From: Pisolithus tinctorius
Lineage: Eukaryota; Basidiomycota; Agaricomycetes; Boletales; Pisolithaceae
Assembly (NCBI GenBank): GCA_024663395.1
Contig: JANFAH010000004.1
Location: forward strand, 1,612,001-1,676,000
DNA: 64,000 nt
Reading direction: 5' to 3'
The position numbers were made by a program, and so were the translations under genes. Under the pieces are notes generated by a model. That model made no database searches. It saw only the letters and a list, made by a program, of their open reading frames with translations, and was not told where the DNA came from. Positions 10,701 through 21,794 of this stretch are shown here, in pieces (the stretch's first letter is position 1; each line of letters starts with the position of its first letter).

Positions 10701-12032
10701 CTACTTCAATGCAGCTGGCCTGGAAGCCGATGCGACTGCCTGCCAAGGGTCAATGTCCTTGAAACAAAGCTCTGCACATCTGTCCAAGCACACGAACTTA
10801 CCTGCTTTGTAAGTTCGTATATCCTCCTTTGTCCAGCAAATAACATAGCAGCAGTAAGTACGCTCTGGAGGAGTTTGCTCCCGATACCTTTATACAGGCC
10901 TTGTATGCCTTCTTCTTTCAGAATCAACGTGAGGCCGTGCAAAGAAGACTTGTACTGCGATGCTTGGCTCTGGCCGACCTGAAGCCGGCTTTTGACGACT
11001 CTAGAAAGAAAAGGACATCAGAGAGATAGTAACACGTTAAGTACTCGACGACCCACATATAGGGATACGTTAATGTAGTCGCAACTGTCAGCGCGTGAGA
11101 TCCTGTACGCAACGGTCTATACATTCGACACAAACGCACCCAACTTTGACAACGCTCCTAGGAGAAAGTAATCCCAGTCACGAAGCACGGCGACACCCTT
11201 GGATCCGCGTGTGCGCAGCTTCGCTGTGCGGCTCTCGATGAGGATATTCTTCAGCTGTTCGAAGACGGTGTACTGAATGACCGGGTTGGTGACCAAGACG
11301 AGGGCTGGACCAATTCCCCGCCAGAAACCTCCAATGCCATCCTTGGCAAGTATCTGGTTGATAGTGTCCAACACCCCAAGTGTCTTCGGCACGTTCTCTA
11401 CCTCCCGAGAGTCGGATTCCGACTTGTGGACTGCTTGCGAAGTCTGGATAACCCATATTGGATTGCTGATGATAGTCGTCGCAGACCCTGCTCATGCATC
11501 GGGTGCTCAGCGCAACGCATTGTTGAGAAAAACCCCAAAGCACCTGCTATAAGACCAGCCAGAATAGACTCCAAGGTACTCAACGCCTTGGTTCCCTCCC
11601 GCGAATTCAGTATTATACCTCGCGAGCGCTCATAGAAGTAGTAGTATACGCTAGCGGTCTCGTCGCATCAGTCTGTGCCAATAGAAGGAGGTGAACATAC
11701 CCGTTAGTAACTGCTATCCCAACCAAACTTGAGCTCAGACCACTGTAAAAGGCCCGCGGGCCTTCCCGCTTGACGATGTCTAGGACTGATTCCACGACCG
11801 TCTGCAATGAATCTGTGTTAGCCTGTCGACTGACATCGGCTCATTGCTACGCCACTGACCTTTGAGTGGTTCTTCGTTTCAACCGCTGCACGGGTGGACA
11901 GGACCACGAGGGGACTAACATGCCAGATTCTAGTAAAATATGCAGCAATAATCGAGGTGCTTACTACGTCGCCGTCATGGCCACTATCCCGCCTACGGCT
12001 CCGGCAAGAGCGTGAATCGCGGAATCGCTCAT
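10701..12032 (-). CDS. ANT1: Peroxisomal adenine-nucleotide carrier (Ant1 / PMP34 type)
   Basis: This is a mitochondrial-carrier-family transporter. The closest relatives in architecture import ATP into peroxisomes in exchange for AMP, to fuel fatty-acid activation. About seven exons give roughly 330 aa. It starts MSDSAIHALAGAVGGIVAM, then MTATYPLVVLSTRAAVETK, which is the first carrier repeat, where Ant1-type proteins have ATYPL..STR. Repeat 2 has IISNPIWVIQTSQAVH and repeat 3 has TLTYPYIVVKSRLQVGQSQA. The linker TNGVYYYFYERSR and the YTVFEQLKNIL segment are also typical of the peroxisomal group. No C-terminal peroxisomal tripeptide is expected for a membrane carrier, and the tail is SASRPAALK. 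Peroxisomal rather than mitochondrial location is inferred from these signatures. Confidence 0.82.
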
Positions 12033-12297
12033 ACTGCACTGTGGTTAGTGGTACACGACAGATTCTGCGTCAAGGAAGGAGGCATGCACCGTAAAAACCG
12101 CATGGACAAAGTTTATCACATGCTGAAGCTTGAGGTCCAACTCCACAACTACAGGTAAAGGATGTGACAAATGCCCCACGCAGAATTCAGCTGTAGGATA
12201 CTACACGAATGATTTACTAGCTACGTCCAAGTTGTAAATGCATGAAATGTCATTTGATATTGGTTCTGGGTTTCGGTAATGCATACTGGTCAACCGT

Positions 12298-15200
12298 TCA
12301 GTACTGAAATGTACCGTCTTTCAGTTGCCGGAGTAAACTCTGCATCTCCTCTACGTCCTTCTTAAATCCATTGGAACTTGAGGTAGCATCACATCTTCCC
12401 GAGGTCTGTGCACTGTCACCAGTGGTTTGTCGTCCGTCGTCTAGGGAAAGCCATCTATCTAACTGGGTGATGATAACATCTGCCTTCAGTCGGTAATGTG
12501 TGCGAATCACATCGCTAAACGGTTCCGGAGGGGTCTTCAAATTCCCAAGCATCTACTTTGGGGTTTAGCTAGGCTCGGGGGGACTCGGAGGGATCTTACT
12601 GCAGTCTTAACGACCATGCGCCGGACATTCGCTGAATCTGCCCAAGTTAGTAGAGGAAGCGAAAGACAGCAATCCGATTAGCTTACAGGCTTTGGATTGT
12701 GGCGTCCCGCCTGCGTTTGCCCATCCTGGTTCGTTGAGGTACGGCTCATCGCACAAGATCATAGATTGAATGGAAACGAGGACCTGCGTACGGACATCGT
12801 GAGATGACTGATTTACTTCGCTCGCTGTCGTCCGACCTGTAACAATGTAGATCGACCAGAGATCCAACCTGGACCAGACCAAGTTCCTAGGAGAGACAGA
12901 CAAACTTTGCCATCCTGCGAGGACTACAGGTGACTGCCAACAGACAGAGCCTTACGCTACTTACAGCATACAGATTGGGATTGAAACGATATCTCCCGCC
13001 ATTGGTCTTCTCACAAAGGTCAGCTCAGTATGCAATGCAAAATGGATCATGTTACCGTCATGTATTTCACGCTCGGAGGAGTATGGTTGTAGGTTGGCCC
13101 GAGGAATATGTCAAACAAGAAACTGCGGTAGCTCAGTCAAGCCTCCATAACATTACCGAGCACACGTACCATCCGTCCTGATACCTGATCAAGAGCGTCA
13201 GTAGCGAGGTCAGGATGCCGAACCAAACTTACGGTGTTCCTTCTGGGCCGATGATCAACGCTTTTATGATATCCACTCGGTTCTCGTCCACTTTCAGAAA
13301 TACCGAAGAATCCCATGACACAGGAAGGTTTGTAGTGAGGACGGCCAACTGTGGAACATCACAGCTGTGGCTCGCGATAGAGCAGCGGAGTACACGTACC
13401 TCCTTCGCGATGGCCAGAGACCGCTTCGGGAAGTCTGAATTCGCTATCATCCGAGCTTCATTGTTGAAATAAAATTTATAATGAGGAACGGACGGGTTGG
13501 GATCGGTGGCTGGAGAGGCAACGGTAAGATCACAGTACTCGAAGCGCACTTGCATTGCCCAATCGAGATATCCTTTCTTCCTTTCTTCCTCCGTCTCCCC
13601 GGTTCTCACAGAAATATGGTCAAATGTCGACGACGTCAAGATTTTAGGGAGGGATGCGTGTAAACGGTCGACAAAAGCGTCACCCTTGGTTTCCCTGAGG
13701 GAGCGGTCAATGGCGCTCGCAGTAGCAAGGATCCGATTACAGAAGGCCAGTAACTTTTCGTTTTCGTCGTTCGGTGGTGGTGAGGATTCTTTTGCCTTAC
13801 CCTTGCCTTTCGCCGTCATCCGCTTCTGTTCTTCGGTCATCTCCTCTTCAGGATCAGAAGACTTCATTCCTTCCAAGCCCTTGATAGCAGCTCGCGCTTG
13901 AATGACGATGGCTTCGAGTAGCTCGCGAGGACCAGCACTACCTTCATAGATAATTGCGCGTTCGCGGATGATCGCCTTGCTATGAACAGCCTTCTTCGGC
14001 GCTACAGACTTGACAGATGAAACAACCATAATGGGCATTGCCATCATACTAGCCAGTGCTTCGTGATTTGAGATAGTCTGGAATATGGGAAATAATAGTG
14101 AGATGGACATTTCTAGCAAACCTGCGGGTTACCTCCAGCCACTCGAATAATTTGAAGTAGAGAACTGAGCGCTCAGACATGTCCGTCAAAGAATCATTTC
14201 GTAGGAGAGTTGAGCACAAGTAGTTGAAGCGTCTTCGAAGGTGAGCCAGGGCTGTAGGATGGACCATGTAGTCGCTGGTAAGAGCACCTCCATGTCTGCG
14301 AAGGGATGGGAGGTAGACACGTATTTGAGATAGCATAAAGCCAATTTTCTCGTCTTTTACACGCTGCTGAGCCTGGGCCTCGAGTTGACCCGAGGTCTGC
14401 TTATCGTCAGAGCTACGGGAGGGGGCGAGGTCGTCATACTCACGTCCTCGCGCTGATCTCCGGCATAACCAGTCCCTCCTTTCGCCTTCCGTCCCATGGG
14501 GAATGGGGTGTAGTAACTGTCGCTCTCTTCGTCATCACCAGTTGGGGTCGAGTGTGCATGGAGCTTCCGTTTCTTGTTAGATTTCGATCTTTGAGGTCCC
14601 TGGTTACCATTACCAATGGGCTGCTGCCTTTGTTCGGCGAAAGTGGCTTCAAGCATTGCAAGTCCAACGCCAAGTATAACCCCTTGCATGTTCGAACAAT
14701 GAAAGAGGCTGGCATTACCGCTGGATGCGGATGGATGATTGTTGGCAGAGTTCACCATTTCGCCACATGCAAAACAGAATTCGGTTTTACAGGTTGGACA
14801 CGACTGCTTGATAATTGCCTGTAGATGTTCGATATATGACGGAAACTCGGGCTGAACGCCGTATCAGAGGGGGAAATCAATTACGATGGTCATGTAAGAC
14901 TCACAAATAGTGAGAAAAAGTCGTATTTCTTCCTGGGAACCTTGAACCCGCAACGTTGCGGACAGGGGCAGCTACCACTGCACAGATAGTCATACAGAGC
15001 GAAAAGGAAGGATTGCTCATTGCCCTCGGGACAACCTTTCATCCATTCGCCTTGCGTCATGAGTTTGATGGGTTCTTTGGATTCTGGTAAGCTGACGAAT
15101 TCCGCTTCCTCCTCGACTTCGATGACTTCTTCGCGACGATCCTTTGAAAAGAATATTCCTACTGGACGATGAAGAAAATAGGAGGCGGGTTTAACACACA

Positions 15201-15710
15201 CACTTGCCTGCATACGGGTCCACCTCTCTTGCCATTGGCTGGATTTCAAAGTCTGACTCGTAGTCCACATAATCCTCGACTAAACGAACGAATATCAGCC
15301 AACGTCGGACACGCCCACATGTCGGAGTATCTACCGTCATCTTCGATATCGTCATCCATCATGTCATGGTCTTGCACCACGTCCTCCGGAGTCTAACGAA
15401 AACTAAATTAAACATGATGAGGGAACAGGTATATGCATGACCCCTTACGGAAGCGTGAGGGGTGCGCGATGGGGTAAGGATGGAGGACGTGTCGGGTTGC
15501 ATACGCACGCCCTCGCCCTCATCGTGCACGTGAGCGAACTCTCCATCGAAGATACGCTCAGCGGCCTGCATGACATCCTTGTACTTGTGCAGTGCTGCAC
15601 AGGCCTGGGGCACGGTTGCACCCTAACAGGACTTGGGGTGAGTGGCGCTGTTATCAGGTGGACGGAGTTGGAGTTACCATCTCCACAAGCTGCTGAATCT
15701 GCTTGTCCAT
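12298..15710 (-). CDS. UBA + zinc module + BIRC6-type ubiquitin-conjugating (UBC) protein
   Basis: About fifteen exons give a protein of roughly 890 aa that joins ubiquitin binding, a zinc module and a catalytic E2 fold. The N-terminus MDKQIQQLVEMGATVPQACA, then AALHKYKDVMQAAERIFDG, is a UBA domain. After an acidic linker come SGSCPCPQRCGF and CPTCKTEFCFACGEMV. That is a cysteine pattern like the IBR domain of RBR ligases. The C-terminal UBC domain has ALIIGPEGTPYQDGC, FLFDIFLGPTYNHTPPSVKY, the active-site segment DGKVCLSLLGTWSG with its catalytic Cys, and SIQSMILCDEPYLNEPGW. These match BIRC6 and UBE2O more closely than small E2s do. The intron at 15207-15162 is GC-AG (AG|GCAAGT donor). The function (E2, or E2/E3 hybrid) is inferred from the domains. 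Confidence 0.8.
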
Positions 15711-16070
15711 TGTAAAGTGGAGGTTAGAAGTGTACGGCAATGAAATCTGTCCGACCAGACTGAGCTGATAATTGGCAGCTTGAATGCTAGTTCTTGTCAC
15801 GTGTCACGGAGGGTGACTGTGTACCGGGTTGGCATCATATGTATACGGCGACACGGCGATATTTCACTGGCCACCAATACATATAATATTTATACTGCAT
15901 GACAGGCAATATGTGTATGAATGGCGTCCGATATGACAGGATGAATTATGAGATGTATATGGGGCCGATATAAAGACACGTGTTGTGTGTTGGAAGAGTG
16001 CAGCTATTAGTGGCGACGAGCAAGCAGTCGCAGTGACGGGTTCGCTGTCGTCCACCAACTGTCCTGTCCG
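15711..16070. promoter_or_regulatory. Divergent intergenic region, BIRC6-type gene / NEM1
   Basis: 360 bp lie between divergent ATGs. Two CACGTG E-boxes (near 15798 and 15979) sit in it. I see nothing else coding or structural. Confidence 0.4.
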
Positions 16071-17538
16071 ATGAACTCGCTCGCGTACGTCTCCCGCAAG
16101 TTCGATGTCCTGCTTTCGAGCTCGCCCCGCACTCCCCCGTCCACCCCAGCCAGCGAGTGTCCGCCATTCCACTGGCACAGACGACGCAGCTCTGATTCCA
16201 GCTCGCTCAAGCGTACAAAGACGTGGTCAGACAAGTCCCTCTCCCCATCCCCATCCCCGCCAGAAGGCCCTTCGCCCCCTCGTCCTAAACGCTCATATTC
16301 CATTCCCTCTGCCTTCTTTCCTCCGTCGCCCCAATTACCGTCACAGCCCTCATCTCCGTCAGGCGCCCCGGTCGATCGCATCATTCCACCAAAGCCAAAG
16401 TTAAGGCTCAGATTTAGAAGCGCATGGAGGCGTGTCTCCCTCCTTCGCGTCTTCGTGTTCGTATGGAACACCCTCTGTGCCACCTGGATCTCCTGGTTTC
16501 CCGCAGAAATCGAGTCCAAGGCCAGAAATGTCCCCAACGTCTCCATGCGAGAAAATGCTCTCCATCCAGACTACGAATCCCACTTCGATGCCACTCCTTC
16601 TACATTGCCATCCATTCCCCGCCCTCCCGCTCCAGATACCCCCAGCGACCCACCTCATAGACTTGCAAGATCAACTGTACAACCACTCCCTACCCCTCCT
16701 CCTACCCCCGAATGTCTTGCCCAACAACCGTCCCTCCCTTCTCCCCCTGCAGACACAACCTCTCGTGTTCCTACCCCCACAAATGCACACAAAACCCCCT
16801 TTCATTTCCCGAAGACGCTGGTCCTTGACCTCGACGAAACCCTCATTCACTCCACCTCAAAGCCTCTGTCCCATTCATCCGGACCTCTCGGTCTTCTCGC
16901 TCTCGGAAGACGTAATAAAGGTCATACAGTCGAAGTTATCCTGGGCGGTCGTCACACTTTGTATCATGTCTATAAGAGACCTTTTGTAGATTATTTCCTA
17001 CGCAAGGTAATCATTATTGCGAACCTCTCTGGACAGTCCTTGACAGCCACGTCTCCTTAGGTGTCCGGATGGTATACGTTGGTCGTCTTCACAGCTTCCA
17101 TGGAAGAGTATGCCGATCCCGTCATTGACTGGTTAGACGCTGGGCGCGGCATTCTTACCCGTAGATTCTTTCGTGAGGTACGTCTTTCCTTCTTTTCCTC
17201 TCTATTCTTTCCTAAGCGTTCGCCCACAGTCCTGCACCCTCCTCCCAAACGGATCCTACACCAAGGATCTATCAATTGTAGAGCAAGACCTTGCCCGCAT
17301 TTGCCTCATCGATAACTCGCCCATAAGCTATCGTGTGAATGAGGGTACTGTTTTCCTCGTTTGGTCCCTTTTTATCTTCGTCGTTGACATCTTTTCCACA
17401 GCAAACGGCATACCCATAGAAGGCTGGACCCATGATCCATCCGACGAAGCCTTGCTTGACCTGTTACCGATCCTCGACTCCCTGCGCTTCACTTCTGACG
17501 TTCGCAGCGTGTTGGGCCTTCGAGGATTCTCTTCATAG
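16071..17538 (+). CDS. NEM1: Nem1-type protein phosphatase (FCP1/SCP-like, Dullard family)
   Basis: Nem1 with Spo7 dephosphorylates lipin (Pah1) at the nuclear/ER membrane and so controls triacylglycerol versus phospholipid synthesis. Four exons (16071-17006, 17061-17177, 17230-17344, 17402-17538) give 434 aa. The first 270 residues are Ser/Pro-rich with one hydrophobic segment, [20 protein letters not shown], which would anchor the protein in the membrane. The catalytic domain follows: [16 protein letters not shown] with the DxDxT signature, [31 protein letters not shown], and [11 protein letters not shown] with NGIPIEGW near the end. The alternative would be the plasma-membrane Psr1 type. 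The internal membrane segment and the NGIPI..W ending favour Nem1. Confidence 0.87.
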
Positions 17539-17894
17539 TCCATTCACTTCGGAACTCTGGTAATTCACAACCACCATTGATACTGTTAGAACGTTGTCTC
17601 CATCATTCATTACGAAGCTTTGCGCCGTTCTCAAACTTGCATTCACGTCCCGCTCCCGCCCAAGTTCACCGGCACCACCACAGTACAGTACTGAACATCA
17701 TCGTTGCATAATTTAATACTGCTTATCCTGTACATTATCGATTTCACAACATCCCTACAAGTCAGCAAATGGCACAAAGTGTGCAGTGCAATTAAGATGG
17801 AGGAAGCAGGATATACACGTAATTTGATTGGGATGTGAACAATGAGTCGTAACAGAAAGCCATACATCAATAACGGCCAAGCATCGTCCCGGTA
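17539..17894. other. Intergenic between convergent NEM1 and SNF7
   Basis: About 356 bp of AT-richer sequence serve as 3' ends for both genes. I see no further gene or repeat. Confidence 0.6.
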
Positions 17895-18770
17895 TTACAT
17901 GGCAAGTGCAGCCTGCAACTCCTTGAGCTGCGCATCCTCGTCGTCTTCTATTGCAGGGCGAGGACCTACAGTTGTATGAATACACCACACAAGAAAACAG
18001 CATGAACTGAGCTTACGTTCTTCCACTCTCCGTGCGCCGGTTGGGACATGCGCCGGGACATGTTCTGCGCCAGCTAGACGTTCGTCCAAGTGCTCCTGCT
18101 CGAGTTGCTCGAGTTCCGTCTTGAGTTCCTCCTACAAGAGATACTGAGTGTCAGATAACCTTGGCGAACGGGTGCTATAGTTACCTCGTCCGCCCCTTCC
18201 ATTCCTGTTGGAGCTGATATTGCATCTGCAATCTCGTTTGCAATCTCCCTCTGTTCCGTAATCTTTGATAGGGTGGAATCAACCTTGTCCATGGTCCTGG
18301 ATAGATCGTTAGATGTACTGCCATGTCGACGCAGGACTCAAAAACAAACATATAGCCGTGGATAGAGGAGAGTACGTCGGACGCCTTCTTCAAAGCTTGC
18401 ATTGTCTCTACGTTCAAGTTGGCAGATTCCAACGTATTGATTTGCATCTCCAGCTGCAGTCGCTGTCCAGCTAATCTGTCCATCTCGGTCTCGCTAGCCT
18501 TCTTCCTGCGCAGTGCTTGGGTTGCGACTGTGGTGCGACCAGCCTGATTGCATCAGGGATACCAGGAGAACGAAGAATTGCCAACGCACCAGCCTTGTTC
18601 GATACCGCATTCGCCTTGGCTTTCTTGAGTTCTTCGTCGATTTTCTTCTGGAGGTACTCTTCCTTCTTCTCTATCATTTGCAGCTGCTGTCTCAACCCCA
18701 CGATTGCATCTCGAGCAGCCTGCTTATTATCTCGCCTCCCCCCAAAGTACGACATGATGGAAGACATCAT
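17895..18770 (-). CDS. SNF7: ESCRT-III subunit Snf7 / Vps32 / CHMP4
   Basis: Snf7 polymerises on endosomal membranes to form vesicles for the vacuole. Five exons give about 220 aa, highly charged and helical. They contain MSYFGGRRDNKQAARDAIVG, QMIEKKEEYLQKKIDEELKK, AKANAVSNKAVATQALRRKK (across the first intron), GYMTMDKVDSTLSKITEQRE, and an acidic C-terminal helix ending DEDAQLKELQAALAM, which carries the MIM1-like motif for Vps4. An in-frame ATG exists upstream at 18914. The start at 18770 (MMSSIMSYFGG) is preferred because family members begin a few residues before YFGGR. Confidence 0.93.
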
Positions 18771-19028
18771 ATTGACTCGCAGGTGGATGTGGTGGGTCGG
18801 AACAAAGAGCAAAGGCCAAGGTGAGAGATCTCCGGCTGGGACGAGGCTGCGGTCAGACGCTGGACTACACTGGTAGCCAGAAAAGGAAATCACGCCCCTC
18901 TGCCATGTCCCCATCCCACATTAATATGGTATCATAGGTATGTCCATTTGCACTGAATTATGGTATGTAGTGAAATGTCTAACTGCCACCAGGTCTGAAA
19001 ATTAAATGGATAGTCTACTGTGCTCAGA

Positions 19029-20340
19029 TCAATCGTCCTTGTCTTCTACAATGCTGCCGGGGTATCGATATCAGATCCGTTCCCAAAGATTTTAAAAAAA
19101 AGATACTCACTCCTCTTCGTCGCTACGGTGGTCTGACGCGCCTTGACCGGTCAAAACGCGCCAAGCCACCCGACATATCATCCAGAACCATACAACTTGA
19201 AGTATCTTCCAGTTATATTCAGTAAAGTGTCGCAGGTAGGATTGGCGATTTAGCTTTACCTCCAAGAATACCAGCAAGCTGACGAAAGTATTGTTCGTAA
19301 TTTCGGAGAAGTACGCGCCCCGCTCCGGCGCCCACGAATTCTCTGGTACGAGCCGAACAGAGTCAAACCATGCTGACTTGATAGCGATCACAAACAGCAC
19401 ATGCCGAGTGATGAGCCAAGAGACAAGGAACGAGCCAAACGTTATGTCACATAGGGTATACAAGCCGATGTACCGGAACATTTTGGCGATCTGGGGGTGA
19501 AATTCAGCGTCGACATTCATTCAGTGATAACAGGGGATGCCACGCACAGGTAAGAGAATGTCACTGAAATCCATTATAACGGCAATGAGACATCCGATAC
19601 GGGTGTAGTTAGTAAAGTAGCTTGCAACTAAGAGAAAAACTGTGATGACATGGTGCGTCATCATTTGCCCGTGGTCTTTTCTGCGAGCCTCTGCATTGAG
19701 AATGAACATCTGGTGCGAATAGAACGCAGTCTGAGTTATGTAGTACAGCTTAAGGGGTCCGGCAAGAGGAGCATGGGGGTAATTCAACCAGAGGGCCGTA
19801 GGATTCAGGACGCGGGTGGGAAGTTGGCAGTGCACATACTAAATGTCCCAGGGAGTCATCAACAACACGCGACGAGGACACACGAAAAATACTGACCAGA
19901 CCATACGAAAATTGAATGGAATAGTATATGGCTGACCAACCCTGTTCGGCGAATCTCAGCACGCTCCTATGCATTTTCCGTGCTTGCTTTTTGGACATGG
20001 ATGGGGACAGGTCTTCCTTGCCGGTATGCACTGTGTATCCGTTTGCGGCTGACCCGTTGGGCGTACCGGTTCCGTCGATTGTAGGCCGTAGAGATCTCTC
20101 CCAATCCCGAGTGAGTTTCCACCTGGCAAACGGTTCCAGAACATAGATGCGCGTGAAGTCACGTAGTATCGCCATGATGGCAATGTATGATATAATCAGA
20201 CATCCGTCCAAGAGGCCCGTGCTAAAGTACGCGGAGTCGTGGAAAGAGTCGGTATAAATAGGTTTTTCCGTCGGATACGAGAGCGTAAAGAATGGAACGA
20301 GGAAGGACGGGAGCCATTCTGCGGCCTGCGGGGTATTCAT
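19029..20340 (-). CDS. LAG1: Ceramide synthase (Lag1/Lac1, TLC domain)
   Basis: This is an ER multi-pass enzyme that acylates sphingoid bases to make ceramide. About five exons give roughly 350 aa. The N-terminal TM segment is followed by DFTRIYVLEPFARWKLTRDW. The TLC domain holds the Lag motif: QTAFYSHQMFILNAEARRKD, then HGQMMTHHVITVFLLVASYF with the HH pair, TNYTRIGCLIAVIMDFSDILLP, and TRHVLFVIAIKSAWFDSV. The last intron (donor GTGAGTATC just inside the HRSDEEE tail) leads to an exon ending EEDKDD, with the stop at 19031-19029. Without that splice the frame stops at about 19107. The ATG at 20340 is chosen because the longer frame begins with TTG. Confidence 0.92.
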
Positions 20341-20671
20341 TGGAATGTTATGTATCAAGTCGTCAAAATTTCATGGACAGAAGGACAACCGTGTGTTCGT
20401 TTCGGCTGTAATTTTGCGCTTGTTTTGTCCAGTCACGTTCTTTGGCGCCAAAACACGACCAAGAGCGAATAAACTGGATAGACGGTCGAATGGGCGCGTC
20501 AGTTTCGGGGTTTGGTGTCGAGAAGGTTGACGGAACCAAACGGTGTAGTGTAGGTTCAACACCAGTCTGTAATTCATTTTTAACTTGCAGGGGTGGTAAA
20601 GGTGGCCCGTGCGACTGACCTTCCTAATTGGGGGTTGTGTACCCACTGGCCCATGGAGGCCAGTCCACCGT
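20341..20671. promoter_or_regulatory. Divergent intergenic region LAG1 / U1A-U2B'' with E2F-like palindrome
   Basis: 331 bp separate the divergent starts. The 12-bp palindrome TTTGGCGCCAAA at 20441-20452 matches the E2F (TTTSGCGC) consensus on both strands. Whether it acts on either gene is unknown. Confidence 0.35.
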
Positions 20672-21640
20672 ATGCATGCACTTGCCATGTCCTCGACCTC
20701 GCAACCGAACACGACATTGTATATCAATAATCTTAATGACAAGGTCAAGAAAGAGGAGTTGCGCTTACAGCTGTATGCGCTTTTCACCACCTATGGCAAA
20801 GTCATCGACATCATCGCATCCAAAGGACCTAAAATGAAGGGGCAGGCATTTCTCGTATTCACAGATCTTGCTTCAGCAACGACAGCAATGAGGGCTTGCG
20901 AAGGTATGATGTTCTACGATAAGCCAATGGTGAGTCTTATCCGAGAACAGCGGCACAAATATCCAGTGATGCATGATGGATTGTTCAGCGCGTCAGTTAC
21001 GCCAAAACAAAGTCCTACGCAACTTCGCGCAGGGAGGATCCTGACTTTGTACCTCCAACCTCTGTGCATGCACGTCCAGAAGTTTCCACGATCGGAAAAG
21101 TCACTGTTTCTTCCCTCGACAAACGCCTGCGAACGGATGATTCTACGCCCGACGAACCCCAATCCAAGAGGGAGAAATCGGAAGACGACAGTGAAGGGGA
21201 GGAGATGGAAATAGACGAAGACGAAGATAAGGAACAACGGAGTCGGGCGCCAGGTATGTAGCTGTCATAAGAACATGTCTGAAAGGACTCTTACGACGTG
21301 TCTTTCCAGTTGCCATGCCCGCGCCTATCCAACAGCCATCTCCACGCTTATTGTGCACCAACTTACCACAAGAAGTCACTGACGACGTGCTTTCAGTCCT
21401 CTTTCAGCAGTACGTAATACTTGAAACGCCATTGGCGCTGTATCGCTACCATGCTCTAACAGGTACCGTGGATTCCAATCGACGCATGTCACACAGGCCC
21501 AAACACCAAATGCTGCTGGCGCGAAGGTCAAGATGGCGCAAGTATTTTTCGAGTCTGCTGAGTTGGCTTCGGTGGCAAAAGAGGCCCTGGATGGCTTCAC
21601 CTTAAAGAAGGGGTGGCAAATGAGCGTCGCCTACGTTTGA
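20672..21640 (+). CDS. U1A / U2B''-type spliceosomal RRM protein
   Basis: This protein has two RNA-recognition motifs, like the U1 snRNP A and U2 snRNP B'' proteins (Msl1/Mud1 in yeast), which bind U1 or U2 snRNA stem-loops. Four exons give about 265 aa. RRM1 has TLYINNLNDKVKKEELRLQL, LYALFTTYGKVIDIIA and KGQAFLVFTDLASATTAM, then KPMRVSYAKTKSYATSRRED across the first intron. An acidic linker (SEGEEMEIDEDEDKEQ type) precedes the shorter RRM2 (LLCTNLPQEVTDDVLSVLF, then AQVFFESAELASVAKEALDG). Two in-frame ATGs are plausible, 20672 and 20687; the second gives MSSTSQPNTTLYINN. The sequence alone cannot say whether this is the U1 or the U2 protein, or both, as in organisms with a single dual protein. 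Confidence 0.87.
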
Positions 21641-21794
21641 TCCCATTCTCCCCCCAGAAAAGCTTGTACTTATGCACTCATGGCCACCCGCATGCCAAAT
21701 ACAACGACTTGAGCCGTGTTTCAGGGGCTTCTTATTGGCCCGGAACTAACATCGAACTAGCAGAGACGTTCACGTTTCCAACAGAAGACTGGGC

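Noticed and set aside
18514..18914. Upstream in-frame ATG at 18914 as the SNF7 start
   Set aside because: It adds 48 residues not seen in the family, which starts just before YFGGR.
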